A stretch of DNA of 64,000 nt from Littorina saxatilis (taxonomy: Eukaryota; Mollusca; Gastropoda; Littorinimorpha; Littorinidae). Shown piece after piece: positions 1-11,628 of the stretch; the stretch's first letter is position 1; each line of letters opens with the position of its first letter. The notes under the pieces are model-generated. The model worked only from the letters and a program-made list of their open reading frames with translations, was not told the origin of the DNA and ran no database searches. The stretch spans positions 37,221,317-37,285,316 of the forward strand of contig NC_090246.1 of the NCBI RefSeq assembly GCF_037325665.1, in the 5' to 3' direction. A program made the position numbers and the translations under genes.

Positions 1-101
1 TACAACCGATCTGGCTACCCGGGACCGATGCAAGTTTGTTTCCTCTCTCAGTTTGCATTTTTATGTCCATGCTTAAAACTAGTTTCGTTTAGGTCTGTCA
101 C

Positions 102-245
102 AGTAAAACACACACACATACACACTCGCACCCATTCACGCACGCACCCGCGCACGCACGCACGCACGCACGCATCCACATCCACACACACACACACATC
201 CACATCCACACCCACACATCCACATCCACACACACACACACACAT
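102..245. repeat. (CA)n / CACATC microsatellite
   Basis: Imperfect CA dinucleotide run with interspersed CGCA and CACATC units just upstream of the tRNA-Ser gene. Open frames across it are periodic His-Thr or Cys-Val translations and are not genes. Confidence 0.95.
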
Positions 246-291
246 GGGATGTCGACTTTGCCATCGACAATCTAAATCAAGTGTATCATGA

Positions 292-373
292 GTCGTCGTG
301 GCCGAGTGGTTAAGGCGATGGACTTGAAATCCATTGGGGTCTTCCCGCACAGGTTCGAATCCTGTCGGCGACG
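292..373 (+). tRNA. tRNA-Ser (anticodon UGA)
   Basis: An 82-nt class-II tRNA. The 7-bp acceptor stem pairs GTCGTCG (292-298) with CGGCGAC (366-372), followed by discriminator G at 373. Box A reads TGGCCGAGTGG and box B GGTTCGAATCC. The anticodon loop CTTGAAA gives UGA, and the long variable arm is typical of serine tRNAs. A run of five T at 378-382 is a plausible RNA polymerase III terminator. Stems and boxes look intact, so this is probably a functional gene and not a SINE head. Confidence 0.93.
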
Positions 374-612
374 TTAATTTTTCCTGTTCTTTTCGTCAGT
401 TGAAGCGATCGAACCCTTTGAGCCTGTTATCAAAAGCAGGTTCAGTCTAACTTTATGCTAAAATATCCTTCAGCTGGAAACGCTATTGTGATGGTTATTT
501 CCCCCTTGAGAATACACTCTCCACTCTTTTTTCTTCTCCTCCGTATGTTCCTCTTCGTTTGAAGACCCGCTACCGCCATGTTGTCACAAAAGGTCGAACA
601 ATCGACGGGGTA

Positions 613-789
613 CAGTGGAACCCCCCTTTTAAGACCTCCAAAAATCGGACAAAATCAGGTCTAAAAAAGGAGGGAGTCTTAAAATGGGGGTAAATGTACA
701 GAAGTTATGAATACAAAGTCTAAAAAAACCAGAGTCTTAAAAGGGAGGGAGTCTTAATTGGGTAGCGTCTTGAAATAAGGGTTCCATTG
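613..789. mobile_element. pogo/Tigger-type MITE with TA duplication
   Basis: A 177-bp element begins CAGTGGAACCC and ends GGGTTCCATTG, an imperfect terminal inverted repeat, with TA on each side (611-612 and 790-791). The interior repeats GGGAGTCTTAA-type words in both orientations. CAGT ends with a TA duplication are what pogo/Tc1-mariner elements leave. No coding capacity. Confidence 0.75.
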
Positions 790-1924
790 TACTGGGGATC
801 AAGCTGTGTCCGGTGTGACGCCGTCATCTTGGCCCTGCCGTCATAATTATTACCCCCTCGATTTATACTCGAGACTGAAAATTAATGTTGTTTCCTGGTA
901 AAATAATGAAGTGAAATTATTTAAGGACGAAAAGCATGTCAGTTTCTTGCATGTGACGAAAATTGGTGGTGAAATTTAATAGATTTTACCCAAAAAATCG
1001 ATTTCTTCAAAAACGTGTACCGGGTGGTTACGTCCCTTGAATGAGAAGGGAAACATTTTTAGGATGAATCAAATTTCTAAGTTAAAGCTGTGGTCTATTT
1101 ATGACTTTCCTGGGCTACGAGGTTGAAAAATAGGGATACAATCATGTACAGAATTCTGTACAGCAAACGCTACCCGAAACCCCACCTATACGGCGTGTAA
1201 TACTATGACCTTGAGAGCTTCAGTCAACGCTTGAATTTTGCAGGGATAACAGCCAAAGCCAGTTGTGGTGACATGCAGCGTTATTGCATCTAGTAAGAAC
1301 AATCCTTCAAACGTTATAGCTGACAAGTGGTCTGCCTGAATTCAGACTTCTTTAGTAATGGCAACACTAGTAATAACTCATATGAAAACAAACTTGACTT
1401 TATGCACGTGATCTTCCAAAATGCAAGTGGTGAATTGTAACACATATCTGGGCTTCTTTCCGTAGTGGTACAAGCTATCCAATCGACCCTCGTACAACCC
1501 GCAGTCAACAGACAGGTTTAACTATCAGTCCCAAGTCTGACAAGCTAAGATCTAAATTATTCGAACATTTAGTAAAAATCGTTTAACGACTATATCTCTT
1601 ACCTAAAAGATCGATGCTGAATCGGTGTCGTATGACCCCTTTGGTTCTCGAGACAAGAAACATCAACATCCAACCAACCAACCGGTCGATCCGTGATAGT
1701 GCAAACTTTTCAAGCAACCCACGTACAACAATAAGCACATGGACAGATGCAGCAACCACAGTTCCAAGTATGATACACCAAAATCATATCAGCAAAATGC
1801 ACAGTCGATGGCACGTCAGTTTAAAAAGAACTTTACTGCGTTGGAATGAACTTTTCAGTCAACCCTCGTACTAACCGGGGAGTCTGAGACCTTAACGAAG
1901 CCCGGTCAGCTTGAGAAGGGGTCG
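790..1924. other. Intergenic stretch, nothing recognised
   Basis: About 1.1 kb of unique-looking AT-rich sequence. I see no open frame with coding character, no RNA gene and no clear repeat ends. Confidence 0.5.
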
Positions 1925-2912
1925 GGTGTGCAACAAAAGGTCGGGGACCGAAACGTCGAGGCACGAAAGGTCGAGGACATTTTGTCGAGAGTCAAAACGT
2001 CGAGGGTGAAAAAACGTCGAATGCGTCAAAAGTCGACAGCAAAAGGTCGAGGCGACAAAATGGTCGAGGATGGGAAATGTCGAGTTCCCTTTCTGAACTG
2101 TGTACGTACGTCTGTGCTGGGAGGTTGTTTTTTTTTCTTTGTTTTTGTTTTTTGTTTGTTTGTTTATTTGGTTGGTTGGTTGGTTGGTTGGTTGGTTGGT
2201 TGGTTGGTTGGTAGTTTTTTTTTCCTCGGGAATATCTTGTGGTCGTCGTACATTTTGTTTCATGTATCATTTATGCGTAAGAGAAATGCCGCATTGATTG
2301 TGTCTATTTTATGTTTAATCATTTGTCTTTGTTTAGTTAGTCATAACATGTTATTAAAAACAGTATTTGTGTGAGCGGCTTTTTTTTTATAGTCGCTTTG
2401 GCTTGGTCAGTAAGTGATGTGCAGTGTGGGTCATGTCATGATGACCACAGCTCGAGACACACAAAAGAACGTCTACTACACCAACCATCGCAAAGAAACA
2501 CTGTATTGCACTATTGGAATAGCAGAACACTTTTGCATATTCTTCATTTTGTGTGACTAGTGTCCTACCCCCCCCCCCCCCCCGTGTTTCTCCTTTCCAT
2601 TCTTTAAACTTTCCAGTTGAAGTATACATAATATGCAGCACATTCAAGCGGTTCAGTGGGGGAGGGGGTGGGGGTGGGGGTAGAAGCTTTCGGGCAGGGA
2701 CATAGACACAGGGTAGACCCCAAACCCGACACGAATCTGGTATTCACTCCTCGACCTTTCAGGCCTCGACCTTATACCGGACTCGGCTTTTTGCTGTCAA
2801 ACTTTTTGTCGCAATCGAACTTTTGTCCCCCTGGACGCTTTGACTCTCGCCCAAAATGTCCTTGACCTTTTGTGCCTCGACATTTTGGTCCTCGGCATTT
2901 TGGTTCTCTCTT
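1925..2912. mobile_element. Long-inverted-repeat element with TCGAGG-rich arms
   Basis: The left arm (about 1925-2095) is the diverged reverse complement of the right arm (about 2745-2912). Both arms are built from loose iterations of AAAGGTCGAGGACA-like words; the segment AAAGGTCGAGGACATTTTG (1968-1986) has its inverse partner near 2856-2875. The core carries a (TTGG)n run at about 2169-2212 and a poly-C tract near 2570. Long internally repetitive TIRs suggest a foldback-type DNA element, but I see no target duplication. Confidence 0.6.
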
Positions 2913-3290
2913 GAAGGGGACCACATAATTATTTCAGAAGGCTCAGACACTCAAAATGTCCTCATCGTACTGCGCATGCACGGTCTTCAGACCGATGCAG
3001 CAATCTTAATTCTGACAAGCCACTATCACATGTATTCGAAAGTGGTACAATCAAATGCACGTCGATTTCAAGAAATGTATCTAAACTCTCATGTTTAAAT
3101 ACGAACCAAAATTCGTATCATCCCTCGTATCACCAACGTCTGCAGACAGATGCAGCGATCTGTATACCAAGTCTGACATGCCATAATCATACGTGTATTT
3201 GCAAAAGGCAAAATCGATACGGACGAAAGCCAAACCCGTCTTTGCTAATATACACTCATTTTCCCAGACAGACTGGGAATCGAGACGAGA

Positions 3291-3291
3291 T

Positions 3292-3344
<53 letters not shown>

Positions 3345-3377
3345 TGTGTGTGTGTGTATGTGTTCGCGCGCGCGCGC

Positions 3378-3409
<32 letters not shown>

Positions 3410-3415
3410 GTGAGG
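3291..3415. repeat. (TG)n / (CG)n microsatellite
   Basis: A GT run interrupted by a CGCGCGCG block and ending in a G-rich tail. Confidence 0.95.
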
Positions 3416-3604
3416 GGGGGAGGGGGGGGCGATGTGGAGCACTTCCCGAAAAAACAACCGGACAGATAATGATGGTGAAACTGTACTTTACTTTATAGGT
3501 TCTTCCAGGCAATATTCCCACATTTTCTATATTAATTTTTTTTTTTATAATTGCCTTAGATGACTCATTCGTTCGGCTTCCTGGCGAGTTGGCGTAAACC
3601 GATT

Positions 3605-3737
3605 CTATCAAGATAAGTTTTGTGTGAATATTTGTTTGTCTGTTCACTTTAAAAGACCGTTGGGTCGAAATATCCGTGAATGTATTGTTTTGTCAATAAC
3701 AAACGTTCCAACAACCTACCTTACTTGTTTTTTGATT
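3605..3737 (+). mobile_element. Remnant arm of the foldback element seen at 24.0 kb
   Basis: Matches the right arm of the 24.03-24.45 kb palindrome in order: an ATCAAGAT/TTTGTCTGTC region, TTGGGTCGA, TTGTTTTGTCAATAA, AACGTTCCAA and the end TTGTTTTTTGATT. The opposite arm is missing here. A third relic lies at 28825-28885. Confidence 0.6.
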
Positions 3738-4075
3738 TTGCCTTAGATGACGTCATGCGCAAAAGTTGAGGCCGCACTGTGGTAGCCATATATAAGCAAC
3801 TTGATTGAAACTTTGGTCAAAGATTCTTTGAATCAGTCCGGACTATGGAATTGCATTTCAGCTCGGAAGTTAAAAATTAATTAATTTGTTAGTTCATTCA
3901 AGTTGTCATAAAAATCAAATTTTCACTAACAGATTTAAAAGGATTGCATTGTATTCCTGATATTTCCTGAATAAAAAAAATATAATATAGATATGTCATG
4001 TTTACTCTGACAATGTGCTCAGAATTAAAGAAACTCGGTTTATGTAAATAAATAAATAAAATAAAATAAATTATG
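3738..4075 (+). mobile_element. Diverged fragment of the HINE-like family
   Basis: Contains the family words ATGACGTCATGCGC, AAGTTGAGGCCGCACTG, TTGCATTTCAGCTCGGA and AAAAATTAATTAATTTG in the same order as the better copies at 17.1-17.9 and 51.8-52.6 kb. The downstream part resembles a variant subfamily also present at 18.1-18.3 kb. Confidence 0.6.
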
Positions 4076-4314
4076 TAAATTAGGTCTTATGTTGGCATGC
4101 TTCGCCAAAACCAGATCAAACCGTCTCGATTTACGGGTTTCGGCTAGCCAGGTTTAAGTAGTCTTGACTATGACTGATCTCAGGTTTGCCGTGTCGAACT
4201 TTTAGTTCCAAGTCGATAGATGGACTAATTGTTTTGATATCGCTCGATGCGACTTATATAATTATTGTTCAATCAAGGTCGCAAAACGTAAAATATAACT
4301 CCCACGTAAACGGA

Positions 4315-4355
4315 CAGAGAGAGAGAGAGAGAGAGATAGACAGAGAGAGAGAGAT

Positions 4356-4418
<63 letters not shown>
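4315..4418. repeat. (GA)n microsatellite
   Basis: About 100 bp of GA dinucleotide with GATAGACA interruptions, followed by a GACA/GACG-rich stretch to about 4560. Frames through it are shadows. Confidence 0.95.
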
Positions 4419-4419
<1 letters not shown>

Positions 4420-4749
4420 TAGGAGGGGGGCAAGCGGTTGGGCGTACGGGAATACGGACAGACAGACGGACGGACAGACTGGCAGACAGACAGGCACACA
4501 CATACACACACAGATACTCAGACAGACACACAGACAGACAGACAGTCAGATCAACAAACAGACATACGGCTTGTGATTCAGTTAATGCACGTGTATTTTT
4601 CAATAATTTCTCTTCAAACCGATTATTTTAGGAGACACAGACAAACAAGCAGGCAGACGGACAGCTGGCTGATAGAGAAACATACCATTTGAAACACACT
4701 CCTTTGGATTGCTTTTCATTTTTGCCATTTTCGCAACTGACCTGTTACT

Positions 4750-4872
4750 AAAATAAAATGAAATGAAATGAAATGAAATAAAATAAAATAAAATAAAATA
4801 AAATAAAATAAAATAAAATAAGATAAGATAAAATAAAATAAAATAAAATAAAATAAAATAAAATAAAATAAA
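4750..4872. repeat. (AAAAT)n pentanucleotide array
   Basis: About 24 units of AAATA/AAATG with occasional AGATA variants. Confidence 0.95.
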
Positions 4873-5234
4873 CAGAAAGAAGGAGAGGTAACAAGATAGC
4901 TGAAAGGCACCAGCAGCTGCAACAAAGCGCGGGCAAAAAACTAACAAGTTGCATCAAATTTATAATCTCCGGACACAAACTGTGATTTTTACGCGTAAGT
5001 CCCAATCTTTCACTTTCAAATGTCTTCAACATTGCACAGCACTGACATTTTCTTGATTTGCTGTTGTTTTGTGTTGTGTTGTTGTTGTTGTTGTTGTTGT
5101 TGTTGCTGGTGGTGGTTTTTTGCTTCTGAAAAACAGTCTCATCACAGTTTCCATTATTTTCATCGGGTATTTTTCGTCGCCGTCATCATCATCACTACGA
5201 ACTGCTGTTGTCATATCATGAGTCAGGATATGGA

Positions 5235-5335
5235 CCCCCCCCCCCCCCCACCCACAACAACCCTTCCCCCCCTCCCCGGCACCCCCCCCCCCCACCCCCT
5301 ACCCCACCTCCCACCCCACCCCCACCAACCCCGTT
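5235..5335. repeat. C-rich low-complexity tract
   Basis: Poly-C with CCCACC and CAACAACC variants. A (TTG)n run at about 5080-5107 precedes it. Proline-rich frames here are artefacts of composition. Confidence 0.9.
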
Positions 5336-5405
5336 TTTCATGCCTGCACACACAAAAACGGATTACAACAAGAAATTCCTCCGAGGTAGGAAAAACACCC
5401 CCGTT

Positions 5406-5465
5406 GGTCAAAGGGAAATAACCATTCTCACTGCCACCAACTGAGAAGGTTATTTCCCTTTGACC
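5406..5465. repeat. Perfect 18-bp hairpin in a repeat
   Basis: GGTCAAAGGGAAATAACC (5406-5423) is the exact reverse complement of 5448-5465, separated by 24 bases. Allowing one bulge, the stem extends into TTCTCA/TGAGAA. It lies just upstream of the repeat at 5520-5690. Confidence 0.85.
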
Positions 5466-5519
5466 ATTAATATGTCCCTCTATAAGTCCTTGTAGAATCT
5501 TAATCCACCAATAACTCCC

Positions 5520-5695
5520 TAACCGTGTGTTTGACTGGTCCCAATTTTTGTAAGGACCGTCTCAGGAATGTATAGAACCTGTTCACCAAGTTTGGTGACG
5601 ATCGGTCCGTTCATTCTTGAGATCTATATGCGAACACAAACACACAAACACATCGACCGATTCCTATACACACCCCTATACCGGGGGTGTAACAA
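5520..5695 (+). repeat. Repeat unit with pre-microsatellite module
   Basis: Contains CAAGTTTGGTGACGATCGG (5586-5604) followed about 28 bases later by a short ACACAAAC run. This arrangement parallels the module before the (CA)n tract in the HINE-like family and in the CTTCGCCGGG family. The segment ends CACCCCTATACCGGGGGTG, which can fold on itself. Confidence 0.45.
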
Positions 5696-5733
5696 ATGCC
5701 ACTGTCTGCAGTGTCATACTGGAGTACTGTGTG

Positions 5734-6204
5734 GGGGAAAGGCCCCAATTAACGGACACTTAAGGTTAAACCCATTTTTCTCACAAAGTATATAACATAG
5801 CGCAATTTTGAAAACGGATTATTGTAGATCTAACCTACCTTTATCTTCATGTTGAAAAGAATTGAAAAAATCTGTTATACTTTAAAAGTTATTAAGGTTT
5901 GAATTTTTCGGCAAATTGTCCGGTTTTGAGAAACCTACTGCCTAAATCCGGACAGGGGGTCACCAAAATCCGGACACGAAATTCGCTGCTTAATAGAGTA
6001 ACAAAAGTTGCAGAAACCATGTTTTAATTAACAATTGCAACCGTTTTCTTTTTCGTGAACGTTCATGTATTTTTACATTTAATTATTATGTTGGTTTTTG
6101 CAACTTTTGTCAGTCAAAAAGCAAGTTTTTATGAAGATATGTATCTTTTTCTCGAGAGAGGGTTTTGCGTTATTTTTAGTCAAGCGAATTAACCGCACGT
6201 TCAA

Positions 6205-6292
<88 letters not shown>

Positions 6293-6747
6293 TTATTACA
6301 TATTACACATATTACATAATACACATATTACATAGGCCGTTATTTGGGCGCACGTGGTGTAAGGTATTTGGAAAACCCCACTAGTTGGAGTTACAATATA
6401 TGCAGCTGTTGAAAAATGCTTTCATTGAGTATGTCGTATTGCATGGTATTTACTAATAGAGTGTATGTACTATCTGCTTCAACCAATCAATTCATCTTAG
6501 AAAGTCGTAACTTCTTGCTGCATTTAGTTTACAAATGTCTAAAATTACAGTGAGAGTGCGAAAACTGACAGAAAACCACTTACCGTGCAGAATGCGTGCG
6601 TTCAGTCGCCATGTTATTTGGGTGCGAAGTGTAAGGGGATATCACTGAATCGTTTCGCGCAACAACAAAAATTTTTTGTGACCTCCTATTTCTGAGATAT
6701 CGCGTGTCCGTTATTAGGCGCCCGTCCGGTAATTAGGGCCTTTCCCC
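5734..6747. mobile_element. TIR element with GGGGAAAGGCC ends
   Basis: The left end GGGGAAAGGCCCCAATTA and the right end TAATTAGGGCCTTTCCCC form an imperfect 18-bp inverted repeat; the subterminal words AACGGACAC and GTGTCCGTT also pair. The interior carries a long (CA)n run (6208-6291) and no credible reading frame. I see no clean target duplication, so the superfamily is unassigned. Confidence 0.6.
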
Positions 6748-7340
6748 TAATTCGTAGTGTCTGCTCAACTGTGCACGTCCTTCAGCTAGCACGTGACAAT
6801 CGCCGTAGAAAATCTGGTCGGACCCCTGCAAATGGAATTGTTCCGCAATGTGATGATGAACTGGTTCCTGGAGCTAAATTAGTTGATTAGACAGCACACC
6901 GTCAAACAAGTACTGTCTTGGTATGCGTGTACTTCACAAAGATACGGAATCGCGTGAGCCGAAAATGGCGGTATTTTACCGGGGGAAAATCAGTCTCAAA
7001 ATACCGGACAATACCAGCCATATCAGAAAGACATTTAACAAAAATTCAAATAGAAGCATATTATTATAACAAACGCCAACCAGGTATTTTCACAACTTAC
7101 ACAACAGGTCCTGCTATTACAGAATACAGAATACAGAATCTTCAATAGCCCAAGGTTGAGAATTTGTGATGACATTGCGGTTAAGAAACATTTCAATTCA
7201 GCCATATACTGACACCAACACCCGCATCATTTATACAAACTGATCAACAACATTAATTTTAAAAACAACACTGGACAGCATAAGTTTAAAAATACATTCA
7301 CTAAAACTAGCAGTATACACTCAAAGCTTCCTCGCCTCAA

Positions 7341-7372
7341 GTCACACACACACACACACACGCACACGGACG

Positions 7373-7408
<36 letters not shown>

Positions 7409-7435
7409 GCGCACACACACGCACACACACACACA
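7341..7435. repeat. (CA)n microsatellite
   Basis: Two CA runs split by GGACGT. The flanks from 6750 to 7960 hold nothing else I can identify. Confidence 0.95.
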
Positions 7436-7964
7436 TCACTGCCTCATGCAATTTTATAATAACGAGACAGAAATCGCAGGGACAGAACGGTAACAGAACG
7501 GTCAAATACCCCATCCAATTACCCAGTGACCGGCATCGTGTAGTATATGATTTATTGGCATGTCATCATATTCAAAAGTCTGTTCCATAGAGTCTGTCTG
7601 GGAGATCAGATTTCTCTTGTTTTTTTCAACACTTGTCACGCGCTCACAGACAAAATGTAAGCTAAATATAAGCGAAGTCGTGTTTTGGGGTCAATCGGTG
7701 TCCAAAGTTTAACGCAGCTCATGTCGGAACATGTACACTGGAACGGCGCCTCTATTGACTGACGGGGGAAAAGATATGAGATGCATGCTTGATTGTTTTT
7801 TTATTTTGCTTCAAAACAAGCTATATTATTCTTGCACACTCTTTCGTCACAAGGTAACAGGGATGCGTCATGATCGGACTTTCTGTGGAGGGTGTTGCCT
7901 ATTAACTTATTTCAGCGGCAAAGATTTGTTCTTTTTTGGCTTTAGTTTTTGAAAGCAAGCTGTC

Positions 7965-8090
7965 TCCTCCGAAAGCGGCGTATGGCTGCCTAAATGGCGG
8001 GGTAAAAACGGTCATACACGTAAAATTCCACTCGTTCAAAAACACGAGTGTACGTGGGAATTTCAGCCCACGAACGCAGAAGAAGAAGAA
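7965..8090 (+). mobile_element. 5'-truncated SINE with 14-bp duplication
   Basis: Carries the 3' domain of the family described at 8726-9102: CCGAAAGCGGCGTATGGC, the GGCGGGGTAAAAACGG segment, an ACTCG...CGAGT hairpin, TTTCAGCCCACGAACG and an (AGA)n tail. GAAAGCAAGCTGTC occurs immediately before (7951-7964) and after (8091-8104), which is direct evidence of retroposition. Confidence 0.9.
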
Positions 8091-8725
8091 GAAAGCAAGC
8101 TGTCAACAGTTTTTCTTGCAAGCTAATGGAGTACATTTGAAAGAGTCAAAAAGAGATTGTTACACTACTTTTTACGTTCAGTTTTTGAGCACTTTCATCG
8201 GTGTGTGAATGTGTGTGGCCGCGTGGCTGCGTACGCGAGAGTGTGCGTGCGTGATTGAGTGTGTACGTGCGTTCGTGTATGTGGGATAGTGCTACTTTTA
8301 CTTATTGTAAACAGTTTAAAAAGCAATTCTATCAGAACATGGTAGCACTGAAGTCGTCTACGTTGTTTCTTTTCACCCCTTCTGCCCGTGAATAACTGCT
8401 GTTATCAGTGTCAAACTGCCACCAACATTAATTTCAAATTTGACCTTCTCTGTACTTGGCAATGTCAGGTATTAGGCTACGTACCTATGCTACTGTTACA
8501 ATGTCCGGAGTTGCAGATGACATCATGCTACCGGCCTATTTCAGGTTGAACGAAATATCTGACCGCCTGTGTCGGGTCACGAGATTCCTAATCTCAAATT
8601 GAGTGTGATCTCAACTGACCCTGACTTGACTATAGAGGTTGTGGGATAAACGAACGAATACTCAGAACGGAACCGAAATAAAGATGACGATATTTTTACC
8701 GTCTCAGTTTGCCAGTTCAACAACC

Positions 8726-9102
8726 TTCTTCTTCTTCTTCTGCGTTCGTGGGCTGAAACTCCCACGTACACTCGTGTTTTTTGCACGAGTGGAATTTTAC
8801 GTGTATGACCGTTTTTTACCCGCCATTTAGGCAGCCATACGCCGTTTTCAGAGGAAGCATGCTGGGTATGTTCGTGTTTCTATAACCCACCGAACTCTGA
8901 CATGGATTACAGGATCTTTTTCGTGCGCACTTGGTCTTGTGCTTGCGTGTACACACGGGGGGGTGTTCGGACACCGAGGAGAGTCTCCACACAAAGTTGA
9001 CTCTGAGAAATAAATCTCTCGCCGAACGTGGGGACGAACTCACGCTGACAGCGGCCAACTGGATACAAATCCAGCGCGCTACCGACTGAGCTACATCCCC
9101 GC
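8726..9102 (-). mobile_element. Full-length tRNA-derived SINE
   Basis: A 377-bp element on the minus strand. Its 5' head reads GATGTAGCTCAGTCGGTAGC (box A), with a box-B-like GTGAGTTCGTCCC. A central conserved region and a 3' part ending in (GAA)n follow. It is flanked by CCAGTTCAACAACC at 8712-8725 and 9103-9116. The architecture resembles molluscan tRNA-derived SINEs; I think of the Nin-DC type but cannot confirm. This is the most complete copy in the window. Confidence 0.92.
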
Positions 9103-9137
9103 CCAGTTCAACAACCGTTTTGCTCCCCACAGAACGT

Positions 9138-9214
9138 GATTCGAAACCAACGAAACCAACGACCTTCTGCTTGGGAGGCCGGTGTCTTATCCGCTAGGCC
9201 ATTGCACTCGTCTA
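9138..9214 (-). other. Degenerate tRNA-like sequence
   Basis: On the minus strand ATGGCCTAGCGGATAAG resembles box A and TTGGTTTCGAATC a weak box B. The anticodon-loop candidate CTCCCAA would read CCC (Gly), but its stem pairs badly. It adjoins the SINE at 8726-9102. More likely a tRNA pseudogene or SINE head than a working tRNA. Confidence 0.4.
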
Positions 9215-9639
9215 ACAAAAGGCTACAACGCTGGACAGAAAACAGCCAGGCTGTCAATATTATTTTAGTAAGTGTCCGAGCTGAAGAATCCCTTTTTTTT
9301 TTAGGTAAACATATCTATCGTTATGAACTTTTGTGTCCACACGTGGAGAAATAAAGTCTAAAGTTTAAAGTCCCATGAAGGTGCGGACTATTTCAGAAGC
9401 CCAGAGTGGCTATAATTATGTTATCTCGCGTCCAAAATGGGTGGTCGGGCAAACAGTGAATTCAAGCGGGTGGGCGTGGTAGGGGGGGTTGGTGGACACC
9501 GTGCTTACAATGCACCTCTATCGTGGACTGTGGACTGTCTGGGGTGTATTTTGTGTCTCTCTCTCTGCCGTAGCTTTTCTCAGTTTTTTTCCCTCTTACA
9601 GTGAGAGACAGACATATGAATAGAGATAGGAAGACAGAG

Positions 9640-9812
9640 AGAGAGAGAGAGACAGACAGCCAGAGACAGACACAGAAAGGCACAGCCAGAGAGAGAACGA
9701 ACGAACGAACGAACGAACGAACGAAACCTCTTAAACCTTTATCCTTGTAAAATAAAGGTTTGAGAGATCGGAAAGAGAGAGGGAGAAAGAGAGAGAGAGA
9801 GAGAGAGAGAGT
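9640..9812. repeat. (GA)n, (GACA)n and (CGAA)n simple repeats
   Basis: Three short arrays: GA/GACA at about 9636-9695, CGAA at about 9697-9725 and GA at about 9768-9812. Nothing else is recognised between 9216 and 10027. Confidence 0.9.
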
Positions 9813-10027
9813 CCTTTCCGCCGTAGCTTTTCACAGGGTTTTTCTCTTACAGTGTCTCTTGTCCGTCTACCCTATACCCTTTGCCTGCAGAGAAAGAATG
9901 AGAAATACTTCCACATTTTGCTTGTCTACGTTCACTAGCCTAAATTACAAAGGGTTCAAAGTACATCACCTTCGTAACATGGAAACCAATGGTTGTGACA
10001 TGGATTTCAGTGAATACTAACAATTAA

Positions 10028-10770
10028 ACAAGTCGCGTGAGGCGAAAATACAATATTTAGTCAAGTAGCTGCCATTTTTCAGCAAGACCGTATACTCGTA
10101 GCATCGTCAGTCCACCGCTCATGGCAAAGGCAGTGAAATTGACAAGAAGAGCGGGGTAGTAGTTGCGCTAAGAAGGATAGCACGCTTTTCTGTACCTCTC
10201 TTTGTTTTAACTTTCTGAGCGTGTTTTTAATCCAAACATATCATATCTATATGTTTTTGGAATCAGGAACCGACAAGGAATAAGATGAAAGTGTTTTTAA
10301 ATTGATTTGGACAATTTAATTTTGATAATAATTTTTATATATTTAATTTTCAGAGCTTGTTTTTAATCCGAATATAACATATTTATATGTTTTTGGAATC
10401 AGCAAATGATGGAGAATAAGATAAACGTAAATTTGGATCGTTTTATAAATTTTTATTTTTTTTTACAATTTTCAGATTTTTAATGACCAAAGTCATTAAT
10501 TAATTTTTAAGCCACCAAGCTGAAATGCAATACCGAACCCCGGGCTTCGTCGAAGATTACTTGACCAAAATTTCAACCAATTTGGTTGAAAAATGAGGGC
10601 GTGACAGTTCCGCCTCAACTTTCACGAAAAGCCGGATATGACGTCATCAAAGACATTTATCAAAAAAATGAAAAAAACGTATGGGGATTTCATACCCAGG
10701 AACTCTCATGTCAAATTTCATAAAGATCGGTCCAGTAGTTTAGTCTGAATCGCTCTACACACACACACAG

Positions 10771-10804
<34 letters not shown>

Positions 10805-10867
10805 CACGACCCTCGTCTCGATTCCCCCCTCTACGTTAAAATATTTAGTCAAAACTTGACTAAATAT
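10028..10867 (-). mobile_element. HINE-like element, near-complete copy
   Basis: Runs from ACAAGTCGCG (its 3' end on this strand) to GACTAAATAT. It contains TATTTAGTCAAGTAGCT near one end and TTTAGTCAAAACTTGACTAAA at the other (subterminal inverted repeats), two diverged ATAT.TGTTTTTGGAATCAG units, the TGACGTCAT word and a (CA)n tract at about 10756-10802. It is flanked by A-rich sequence on both sides with no duplication. No coding capacity. Confidence 0.75.
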
Positions 10868-11147
10868 AAAAAATAGAAACCAAAAATAGATGCTATGTTT
10901 TTGTTGTTGCATGACTGTATCATTTGTAACTGGAATATTACTGAAAAAAGTAAAGAGAATACATTCTGGTTGCCATTTAATGTATTACGTTATTCTCATT
11001 TAAAGGTCTGAAAATGCATGTCACAAATTGGTCTGGAGAATTACAGATCGGCATTTCTCTCCTTCTCTCCATTTACCCCAGTAGTCATTATTATCACGAG
11101 CTATCACGTACTGTTGAAATACGCTGCTTTGAAGTTGTAGGGGACTG

Positions 11148-11184
<37 letters not shown>

Positions 11185-11195
11185 GTGTGTGTGTG

Positions 11196-11227
<32 letters not shown>

Positions 11228-11480
11228 CGTGTGCGTGCGTGTGTGCGTGCGTGCGTACGTACGTGCGTGCGTGCGTACGTACGTGCGTGACGGTGTGTGC
11301 GTGTGTGCGTGCGTATGTGTGTGTGCGTGTGTTTGTGTGTGTGTATGGGGGGAGGGGGTCGTGCGTGCGTGCGTGCGTGTGTGTGTGAGTGCGTGCGTGC
11401 GTGCGTGTGTGTGAGGGCGTGCGTGCGCGTGTGTGTTCGTATGTGTGTGCGTGCTTGTGTGTGTGTGAGTGTGTGTGAGT
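11148..11480. repeat. (GT)n / (GTGC)n / (CGTA)n compound microsatellite
   Basis: About 330 bp of mixed GT, GTGCGT and ACGTACGT units with a G-rich interruption near 11346. All long frames across it (Cys-Val or His-Thr) are composition artefacts. Confidence 0.97.
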
Positions 11481-11628
11481 GTGAACTGTCAGTGTAACGG
11501 TGTGTCCATCTGTCGGCGTTAACCAAAGCGATTCCCAGGGTACATTTTGCGATCTATCTCGAACACTGGGCGGACCAGGCAGACAGACCGTGGCTGCTCC
11601 TCTCTCCCCCGCCTCGCTCACAGAATAC

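Noticed and set aside
4262-4603. Leu-Ser and Arg-Glu repeat frames
   Set aside because: Composition artefacts of (GA)n and (GACA)n arrays.
9138-9214. Functional tRNA-Gly(CCC)
   Set aside because: Poor anticodon and acceptor pairing next to a SINE; kept only as a tRNA-like relic.
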